A DNA stretch of 64,000 nucleotides from Acephala macrosclerotiorum (Eukaryota; Ascomycota; Leotiomycetes; Helotiales; Mollisiaceae): contig MU119215.1 in assembly GCA_014904845.1 (NCBI GenBank), forward strand, positions 62,001 through 126,000, given 5' to 3'. Each line of letters starts with the position of its first letter. Positions within the stretch are counted from its first letter, which is position 1. Both the position numbers and the translations under genes were made by a program. The notes beneath the pieces were generated by a model. That model did no database searches and was not told where the DNA came from. It was given only the letters and a program-made list of their open reading frames with translations. Of this stretch, positions 56,044 to 64,000 are shown piece by piece.

Positions 56044-56315
56044 GTCCGTCTGTTCATATTTCAAAAAACTTCCGATTTTCATGCTTTCCAAACTTCACCT
56101 CTTGAAGTTTGAAGTTTGGTCGAGCGTGGAAGAGAGATGAGGAGGGGAGGGAATCTCCACCAAACCGTCCATAATAAGTCTCTTTCGTCCGTTCATTTTC
56201 ATTTTGGATTTCTCCGGGGAAAAAAAAAACTTTATACTTTCCATACTTCATTCAGCTCTTGAAGGTTGGTTTGAAGTTTGGTTGAGCGTGGTAGGGAATG
56301 GAATCCTCCCCCCCA
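56044..56315 (+). repeat. Two-copy direct repeat, about 160-bp spacing
   Basis: Two diverged copies share GTCCGT-x-TTCAT, CTTTCCAxACTTC, CTTGAAGxTT, then GAAGTTTGGT-C/T-GAGCGTGG. The last motif starts at 56111 and 56273, 162 bases apart. The period is close to that of the array further right. Confidence 0.65.
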
Positions 56316-56766
56316 CACATCTTTATCCGAAGTATCTCGGATAACGGTCCGAGCACATCATTTTCTATTTTTCATCCTCCTTATCGTTTTATCCTAATCT
56401 GAACTTCAATAACCGAACGTATTGGCGGTTGAAAAATTTCTGAGATGGGACGAGAGCAAAAAAAACGAAGCATGAGCAAAAGGACGGCTGAACTAGAAAT
56501 TGAAGAAATCAGGGACGCGTTCCTGGCGCCGCTGACGGTAAGTGGTGGTTTTTTGGGGGGGGGACTATATGGGGCTGGATGGGGATGGTAATCCGAGCAC
56601 CTACCCGTTAGGGATCCGATGTTTACCGTGTACCAAAGAATAAGCTCGAGGTCGGCCCTACGAGAGGAAAGGATGAGGAGAATCCTTGCTTTTGCATGTG
56701 GGTAACTGACGGCCGACTGGGTGAGATTTGGTGCTGGTTCCCTCTCGGGATTTTACAGGTCGGACT

Positions 56767-58589
56767 TTGTTGCGTTTCGCATGTCTGTTTTTTGGAAGCG
56801 AGGATTTTGTAGTGGTGGTGGTGGTGGTGGTGCTTGTTTGGTGAGTGTCAACGTTACAGCTGCACGGATGGGGAAAGGGTGGCTTGGGAAGATGAGATGT
56901 AATGCAGGATGCCAGATTAGAAAGGGTTTGTTGCTCATCGTAAGTGAGATCTTTGGTACCGAGGCAGGTTTCCGCTTTGTTGGCGGTTGATGTTTGGAGG
57001 ACTCGGAGAATTGTAAGGTGGATTGGGACAATGGGAACAGGCAAATTGTAAGATGGGATGAAACTTGACCGCTCAATGGCCTTTGTTGCAGGTCTTGAAG
57101 AACATTCTTGGTACCGAGGCAGCCTTCTGTAGGTTGGTTGGTGATGAGGGAACATCTTTAGAGGCTTGGAGACTTGTAAAGTAGGAACGGTGTAGAAGAA
57201 AGGTGAGATGAGATGAAACTTAACAATACATTGGTCTTGTTGCGTATCGTAAGGGATAAACTCGGTATCGATAGCAGCCTTCCGCTGCAGAGCTAACGGC
57301 TCGGAAGATTTTCACGTAAGGCGAGCTCGAGTTGAGGAAATGAGGAGTAGGAGGAAAGAAACGCGCAATGGGTTGAAAGTGGACACTTCAATAGTCTTGT
57401 TGCACGTCGCCCGTCAAAACCTTGGTACCGAAGCAGCCTTCCGTTGCATTGCGGCGGGTAGATGGAGGCGGATGTTTGAACTCGAGCTCGTGGCATGCAA
57501 CTTCTGACAAGTAAGCAATCTCGGACCCTTCTCCACGCAATCTTTTTCTTTCTTTTTATAACACAAAGCTTTTGTTGCGTTTCGTTCTGTGCCGAAAAAC
57601 GTGGGGAGCAGGAAGTGGATGTGAGGTGACGAATAGGGCTGGCTCTGCATGTTGTTCTGGATGTGATAAATGAGATGAAAACTCGTGGCAAGTTCGGGTG
57701 AGAATTTTGAAGGTGAGACCCCACGAATTGGATGGAAGGAACTATAAGAATGCACGTCCTTTGTTGCGTTTCGTACACTAGGAATTGGGAGTCGAACATG
57801 TGAGGGAAAGGAGGTGGTAGTGAAGTGACGGAGGCGGCTGGTCTGGGCTGGATTCCGGGTGTGACAAGGCTACCCCGTGGCATCCCCAAAGGTAAAGAGA
57901 GGCGGCATAGAGATGAGACTTTTCAAATCAGATCTTAGAAGGTCAGTAAAGTGTGTTTCTTGTTGCACTTCGCAATCTGAGAGTTCAGAACCGAGAATGA
58001 GAGAAGTTTGTTTTGTGCTAATGTGGCTGTTGAGAGGTGACTAGCAGCAACTGCGCGCACCTTCATAGACAAGACACCACCGATTGCCCTGCTCGATCGA
58101 TTCGAGGAAGAGAAGTGGAAGTGAGGTGACGAATGCGGCTTTTGGTTGGGCTAGGATATGACAGATGAGCATCTGCACATTCGTGGCAGCACAGATGTCA
58201 GCTGCATGACTCGTGCCTTCTCAAATCAACTCCAAACAAACTCGTTCTTGTTGCATTACGGAGTCCAAAGGTTTGGAGCCAAGAAGCTGAGCTCGTGGCA
58301 GCTTGTGGCAGGCAGTTCAGGAGCTCGGGGCAAGGAATGCATGGCGATTTGAGACTTGTCGAAATTGATTGTTTTCTTCTTGTGTTGAACGTGTGTTTTG
58401 ATGCATTACGCACTCCTAAAGTTTGGAACCGAGATGTGAGGTTACCGGATGGCAGTCAAGATGTTACAAGGGGGCAAGTCGCCGACCTCGTGGGGGCTGG
58501 AGGATGTTGTACTTTGACCGGAGACATGGGTTTGAAAACAAGATTATTTTCCTACTTTTGTGATGATAAATAGTTTTTGTTTTTGTTGC
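56767..58589 (+). repeat. Array of about eleven diverged tandem repeats (unit about 150-200 bp)
   Basis: A core TTGTTGC-R-TTTCGY recurs, with core starts at 56767, 56928, 57083, 57237, 57397, 57572, 57761, 57960, 58248, 58399 (TTGATGC variant) and 58583. Intervals are 161, 155, 154, 160, 175, 189, 199, 288, 151 and 184. In many units a second motif TTGGTACCGAGGCAGCCTTC or a variant follows 15-30 bases downstream (near 56953, 57107, 57262, 57421, 58270, 58420). Units also share GAGATGAAACTT before the core and GTGAGGTGACGAA-x-x-GGGCT (57620, 57822, 58122). Units do not conserve a reading frame. This is not a CRISPR array or a coding repeat. Its role is unknown. Confidence 0.7.
56812..56832 (+). 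repeat. GTG microsatellite
   Basis: Seven tandem GTG/TGG triplets inside one unit of the larger array. Likely neutral. Confidence 0.8.
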
Positions 58590-59144
58590 ACCAACTGTAC
58601 TGCTCGTTAAATAGAGAGTCACCGCATTATGCGGTGGGAATGGTGGTTAGATCGAGGAGCTCGAGGAGCTCGAGACTAAAAGTTGACTTGAAGATGCTGC
58701 CCCTTTTTGGCTAAAGAATTCTCTTTAAGCCTTGCTAATGCTGGACACGATTATCCATCACTATCCTTCATTATGGTTTGAGCGGCCCGTGTGATGTTGA
58801 CAGCCGTGTTTGCCCTTCTTTACATGGATCGCTCCAGCCACTTGGTGTTTCAAAACCGACACTTCCAAAATCCTATTCCACCTCAAAATATTTCTAGCCT
58901 GTTGTTTCAGTAAATTCTCCACATACTTCTCATGATCCTTTGACTTCATTCACATCGCCGATCAGGAAGTCAGTTCCCGAAGCAGTTGAACTGTTGCATG
59001 TCTCTCCGGGAGCACTGTTCCGAGTTGACTGCACAAAATCCACACTGAACACTTCATGCACGTATAGCCTCACCACATCCCTTATATCTGGAATAGGCAT
59101 TCTTTTCCAGAAAATCTCAAATATCACCCTATCCGCTCAGCCTT

Positions 59145-59209
59145 GTTTCTGATCGCAAGGATCAGAAACCTTAACCACTAGCCTCAGATCTCCTGTAAGG
59201 CATACAGGA
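59145..59209. repeat. Two adjacent perfect hairpins
   Basis: Hairpin 1 (59145-59169) is GTTTCTGATC-GCAAG-GATCAGAAAC, a 10-bp perfect stem. Hairpin 2 (59191-59209) is TCCTGTA-AGGCA-TACAGGA, a 7-bp perfect stem. Both have 5-nt loops and lie 21 bases apart in gene-free DNA. They could be a structured RNA, a terminator-like element or a small mobile-element scar. Confidence 0.5.
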
Positions 59210-60435
59210 TGTACGCCAATCTAGCCGACCATTTCTTACCTTTCCGCTTGATCCAAGATGTCAACATCGTATGTCAATTACATCACGACCGCATCGTCGT
59301 TGTCTGTGGCGTACGACTACCGGCACCTTCCACCGGGGATGCTCGGCTGGCGTTCAAAGGACGATCACTGAACAATGGTGGCTTCAAGACGTCTGCAGAG
59401 GAAGGGCAGCATTAGTGTTGAGGATCTTGAGGCGCATGTGCGTTTACGCAGAGACACGTGGGTTTTCAGCCTCGTTGTCTTGCGTTTGAGAAGATGGTGG
59501 CAGGTCTAGATCTTAATAGACTCTCGGAATGTGGAACGGCACGATCCGGGGTTATATTTCCTGAGAGATCTTTGAAGAGAAGACTTGATGTTATGACCAT
59601 GAGTTGATGAACCGTGGTAAAGGATGAATGCATTTTGTAATAATGATTTGGCTTGCAGTGGACACTTTCGATGGGATTAATCAAAAAGTGCATGTCTGGC
59701 CGAGCAGTGACTGTAGCCGCCAACGAGGATCAATTGGTGTACACCGCTCAGAAGGCAAGGTCTCGGAAAGTTGCGGTGTACGACTTAGCAGGAACTTCTG
59801 CTAGCCAATCATACCTAGAACGGAAGCCACACTTCCATATCCGAACTTTCATGCTCCTAGCTGCTTGGGATGCGTCCTATGGAAGATAGATGTCGCAAAA
59901 AGCATAATGCTGTCACACCCTTATGACGTGCAACAAAAACCAGCTCTGGATAGCTTTGAGCTGTGATAGGCGGGACGGTAAAAGTAATGGAGAATTGGAG
60001 GAAGCATAGAGGTATCGAGACAACGCGACGCGACGACCAAATGAGCGAGCAGAAACGACGACACGCAGCCATACGAGAACAAAATCAGAGTCTTGAATTA
60101 CGGCAAAGCGTCATTAGACGATGAATTCAATTAGCCTACGTCGTTGAGGAGCATCGAGGGACTGGTAAATGTTCAATGTCTTTCTTCGACTACCGGTACT
60201 TAATCGAACGCCTGAGATACTGCTCAGAGGATTGTGATATCTGTCGATGATTGATATTGGAATTTGACTGTTGGTCAATTCTGCGTGAATTCTAATGGAC
60301 AGGTGAAAAATAGTGAAGCGCAGGTTTGATGTTTGAGCTCCGCTACACCGTGGGGAAGCTTAGTCATCCACGCTAAAGCAATCTCGATCGTTGCCTGCTC
60401 CATTGTCCTGCTTCAAGTACCAGAACAACACAGAC

Positions 60436-61429
60436 ATGGCTACAATCCGAGGACTTCCGTCACTTATACGGAAACGATTTAAAGCAGCTCAAGAGTCTGG
60501 AGACTTGACATTCTATCCAACTCGAGTTGCGGTTCTCCAATGCAATGGCCTTCCAGTGAGTCTCACTTCGAGGACTGTTCAATTCTTCTCCAAGGTCTAA
60601 CACCGTCACCTAGTTTCAACTTCGATTCTCACCTGCCTTAGCAAACAAACCAAAGTCAAATAAGTTTGCAGACTCAAAGCCAGTCGATCCCTTCGAAAAC
60701 CCACCGTCAGGCCTCTTTATTACCGACATTGCACCTGCACACTACCTTGTGCTAAATAAGTTCCCAGTGAACCCTGCCCACTTCATCCTCGCTACCAAAG
60801 AATTCAAGAAGCAGACAAATCTTCTGGAAGAAGATGATCTCGCTGCTGCATATCAATGTCTCAGATCGTATAATGAAGAGGGGGAGGAGCTATTCGGCTT
60901 CTTCAACAGCGGCAAACATTCTGGGGCGAGTCAACCACATAGACACATTCAATTCCTTCCGGTACAATCAATGCGCCGTGGAATAGATTCGGGATCAAAT
61001 TGGGAGGTGTTGGCAAACTCTTTAACGAAGAATCCGCAAATCGATCTTCCTTTCACATACTTTGCCTCGGTATTGCCCATCAATCCGACGTCCAAACAAA
61101 TTCATGAATTATATCTTGACCTCTATGGCAAAGCCTGCCAGGTGTCCAAGGTCGAGACGACTATATCAGAAGAGTCATCCATTAGCTATAATCTTGGCCT
61201 TACGGACCGGGCGATTGTCCTCTGTCCACGAGTTTCTGAGGGTATGAAGATCCAAGACGAACACGGACAACTACTTGGACCAATTGCTCTTAACGGAACC
61301 GTCCTTGGAGGAACTCTTCTCGTCAAGACTGAAAATGAGTGGAACACATTACGAAGTAACGAGTCAAGATTGATGGAGATCCTGAATGCCATTGGAATCT
61401 CGTCCAAAGACTGTGAAGGACGTCTATGA
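60436..61429 (+). CDS. APA2: Ap4A phosphorylase (ATP adenylyltransferase), Apa1/Apa2 type
   Basis: Exons 60436-60555 and 60614-61429 (58-nt intron, GTGAGT donor) give 311 residues. The start Met-Ala-Thr-Ile-Arg begins a helix followed by VAVLQCNGLPFQLRFSPALA. The HIT-related active site is ASQPHRHIQF, with His149, His151 and Gln153 in the HxHxQ pattern that distinguishes Apa phosphorylases from HIT hydrolases. HFILATKEFKKQTNLLEEDD is typical of the family. The C-terminal domain matches the extra module of Apa1/2 (YNLGLTDRAIVLCPR, NGTVLGGTLLVKTENEW). The known reaction converts diadenosine tetraphosphate plus phosphate to ADP and ATP in the cytosol. It converges on the Myb-like gene, with 272 bp between the stops. 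Confidence 0.9.
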
Positions 61430-61701
61430 TTTTGCATTATTAGGCACATTTGATGTGCCTGTCTAAAGTTCAAGTACAATATTGCAGCACTCAGTAGCAT
61501 GAACACACCAGATTTCCACAGCCGAGCCTAGTTCTATGTCGATCCTATGCACACTCGATATCTCACGACCAGCCTCGCTCCAAAATACCGCCCCTATCAG
61601 GCTCGACCAAATCTGCCCCCAACGACAATGGCGAGAGCTCGTGGTATTTCCTGGTGGCAGAAAGGTGTTCCATTCAGCAGTAACAACAGCAACAACTCTT
61701 G

Positions 61702-63537
61702 TCACACTGATACTTCTTGAAGCTCATCCCATCGCTTGCGGCATGTCGCGTTGCCAAAATGGTATGATCCGCCGTTGTTGGCAATATACTCGGCCACTTG
61801 TTTCCATGGGACTTTACCCTTCATTGGATCACCATGTGTGAGCTTTCGGACAGCCTTCTTCAATAAACGTATCTGGGATCTGATTAGTGAGACCCTTGCC
61901 AGCATATGGTAGAACTCACGTCATTATCATTCCATTCCGGCTTCCTAACTCGAGCCGCCTTGTGCTTTGTCAAGGTCCGAAATCGCCCTCGAAGTGTCGA
62001 TTCTGCTTCAGAGAACTTCCCTTGTCTACGAATTTCCTTGTACGACATTCCTGCAAGCTTAGACCGAATGAGGAAATCATCTTTGGCGTCTCGATGATGT
62101 GCGGCCTGCACTGTTGGTGATGATTGTCCCGCCTTCGACCAAGATTGTGTTACTGGATCCATAGGTTTTGGTTCGATTCTCTTTGGTGCGTAAGATCGCG
62201 AATGGCCTTCTTTCGACCTTTGAGCTCGATATGCTGAATTGCTAGCCAAGCGGTAAGGAGGACTGCTTCTTCGAGCATCGCTTTCTGACTCGATAGCTTT
62301 GACAGGTCGCTTTCTAATGTTCTTGCTTGTGGTGACATCGTTGCTAGGTAATACTGGTACGATTCTACGAGAGCTTGGGCCCGAATCTGGAAGAATTTGA
62401 CGCGCTCGACGAATTGGCGGAGGCTCAACGACAGCTAAATTTTCAGGACTCGACTGTTCGCCTACACTGTCTGCGAGGGCGGACGTCGTATCTGCTTCAG
62501 AGAGTGCTATCATGGACCCTTGACTTGAACTGCATGATGCTAGTGACGTCGATGGGAAGTTCAACGTCAAAACCTTTGGCGAGATGGTGGTAGAGTCTGT
62601 GGATTGTAATGTCCACTTGTTGGCGGGATTGGAGGCCATGCTCCATGGACCAGAACATTGATGTGCCTGTTGCTCGCCTTGATATCTTGGCAGACTATCA
62701 TAGCTTATCGAGAGATCGTATGGGAGTTGAATCTGGTCTTTGGTTGCTTTTGTGCTTCCTGGCCACCAGTTCGTCCTCGCCTCTAGCTGCTGAGGATTCT
62801 GCAAACCAAAGGACGATGCCATCTGTGAAGCAGCAGGCGTTGTTTTTGGCGAGTAATTGCTATATACCGTGTCCGGACTGGGCCTATTGATGTCCAAAGT
62901 TGGACCGAAAGCTATGTCTTCCGAGAAGGATGAGGTCGAGATACCAGAAGACGCGGTTGGCGTGAATGAGTTGAGTGCTGGCTCAGATGAGGATTGGTAT
63001 GCGAAGTCCTTGAATACGTTTTGAGCGCTCGAGAATTCTGCAAAGCTTCCTCTTCCACGACCGTGGCTCCATTGAGAATAATCATGCCCGAGCATGGGGC
63101 TAGGTTGCTCAAAACAATTCATGTTCGATGTTGATTCTTGATATGCAACTGGTCTTCTGGTGAGATGAATTTGCCCTGGAGGCACTGCCGCGTACGACAC
63201 AGTCTTCGGCAAGTCTGTGACTTGACTTTGAGAACTTGGGTCAAGATTTTGATAGTGTCCCCCGTACACACCTTGAATCTGCTTGGTGTGTCAGCTCTAT
63301 TGCTATATTTTGCTTGCCAGGAAAGTTTACTGGAAAGTTCTCGTTATTTCCAAAGTCATCAAAGTGCTGATCCCAAGGGTCAGCTGCTGGATGAGCTGCG
63401 GGCCGGTAAACACTCCACGCGTTGATATCGTTATTCGTCATCTCAACAAGTCTTTGATGCAATGACTCCGTTCTCTGGCTGAGGACAAAGGTTTCGAAGC
63501 CGTTCGAGACAGTTCGGGGTTCTGCGTTGATAAACAT
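61702..63537 (-). CDS. Myb/SANT-like DNA-binding protein
   Basis: Exons 63537-63331, 63278-61920 and 61872-61702 (introns 52 and 47 nt) give 578 residues. Residues 1-440 are Ser/Pro/Gln-rich and disordered. The C-terminal 120 residues hold two helix-turn-helix repeats. The first is DDFLIRSKLAGMSYKEIRRQ with STLRGRFRTLTKHKAARVRK. The second is split by the last intron: EWNDNDIRLLKKAVRKL, then VPWKQVAEYIANNGGSYHFG and ATCRKRWDEL. The Trp and hydrophobic spacing is that of Myb/SANT domains of Pezizomycotina regulators. It would act in the nucleus on DNA; targets are unknown. Intron 1 joins Phe-Pro to Ile-Gln-Gly-Val-Tyr using a GTAAAC donor. Confidence 0.82.
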
Positions 63538-64000
63538 TCTGGTAACGTCTCACCGCTCTGCCGTCTTAGTGGCTATGCAGCGTTGCGAGAGTTATGCTTC
63601 CACGGCGGATGTCAGAGGGGCTTCAGAAGCTGGCCGCCCGTGCACTTCAACGTCTGCACCTGCACTGCAGCGATGCCTTCTAACGTGGATATGTGTGCAA
63701 TCAAGTTATGGAAGCATTCGCCTCTCGACCGATCATGTGGTGACTCGTGCCCAACTAGAAGAAGAGGATTGGGATGTCTGTCTTGGTTGAGCTGCCAGTA
63801 TCCAGTGCGAAGTGCGGTCAGAACTTTGGATCAATCGAGCTTCGATACTTCTATTGGACTTCTCTGCGGAGCGTGGAATTCGCAAGCTTATTTGCTGCAC
63901 AGTCTGACATCCAGTCATTCCTCTATCCTTGCTACACCGCCAGCAGAGCATGAGAGGGATGATTCTTACGTTCGGCATCAACTGTTTTCTTTCCGACTAC
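63538..64000. other. Upstream region of the Myb-like gene
   Basis: No supported frame up to the window edge. It likely contains the leader and promoter of the Myb-like gene. Confidence 0.35.

Larger units (their letters stand above)
55594..60435. other. 4.8-kb gene-free region containing a diverged repeat array
   Basis: No frame here has domain, splice or composition support. The first 400 bases likely include the 3' end of the CoA-transferase gene. The middle holds repeats and hairpins listed separately. From 59200 to 60430 only short unsupported frames are present. Confidence 0.5.

Noticed and set aside
56767..58589. CRISPR-like interpretation of the repeat array
   Set aside because: The repeats are diverged, long and unevenly spaced, there are no cas genes, and the DNA is eukaryotic.
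1..64000. tRNA, rRNA or intact transposon genes
   Set aside because: Read for cloverleaf arms with B-box sequence, rRNA-like blocks, transposase or reverse-transcriptase motifs and found none convincing; a covariance or profile search would be decisive.

Overview
The window looks like nuclear DNA of a filamentous ascomycete (Pezizomycotina). The Leotiomycetes/Helotiales are my best guess from overall style, and that rank is an inference. Evidence for a fungus: genes are split by short 46-80 nt GT-AG introns with CTAAC/CTGAC branch sites. Fungal-typical families are present: HET, 2EXR, Zn2Cys6 with an MHR domain, DUF3295-type, GtaA-type glutaminase, rhamnogalacturonan acetylesterase and NAA20. 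There are no operons. Exon joins were worked out by hand from splice signals, reading phase and family expectation.

Layout. 0-5 kb: a 5'-truncated unknown gene, a decayed CAP (SCP/PR-1) gene, a 43-residue zinc-ribbon microprotein with one intron, and a small secreted basic peptide. 5-11 kb: a Tra2-like SR splicing factor with a GC-AG intron, then a divergent pair of secreted glutaminase (minus) and short-chain dehydrogenase (plus). 11-15 kb: an AT-rich island with a HET-domain relic and a trypsin-fold protein carrying Cys at the expected nucleophile position. 15-21 kb: a small two-exon gene, a seven-exon flavin monooxygenase and a multiply disrupted membrane-protein gene. 21-29.3 kb: a conserved protein of unknown function divergent from NatB subunit NAA20, a 1140-residue disordered zinc-ribbon protein, and mitochondrial ATP synthase subunit delta. 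29.3-32 kb: gene-poor, with a long CT-rich leader. 32-39.4 kb: a DUF3295-like acidic protein, the COPII GTPase Sar1 and a patatin-type lipase. 40-47 kb: three 2EXR-family loci, two of them disrupted, with a secreted rhamnogalacturonan acetylesterase between them. 48.8-52.3 kb: a Zn2Cys6 regulator whose zinc cluster is split by a 641-nt intron. 53.8-55.6 kb: a class III CoA-transferase. 55.6-60.4 kb: almost gene-free, with an array of about eleven diverged repeats of roughly 150-200 bp and two perfect hairpins. 60.4-63.5 kb: Ap4A phosphorylase convergent with a Myb/SANT-like protein.

The genes are a mix of housekeeping functions (ATP16, SAR1, NAA20, APA2-type, Tra2), secreted or metabolic functions and fast-evolving accessory loci. 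I see no coherent biosynthetic cluster. The least explained elements are the repeat array at 56-58.6 kb, the zinc-ribbon microprotein, the Cys-nucleophile protease-like protein and the decaying 2EXR cluster.
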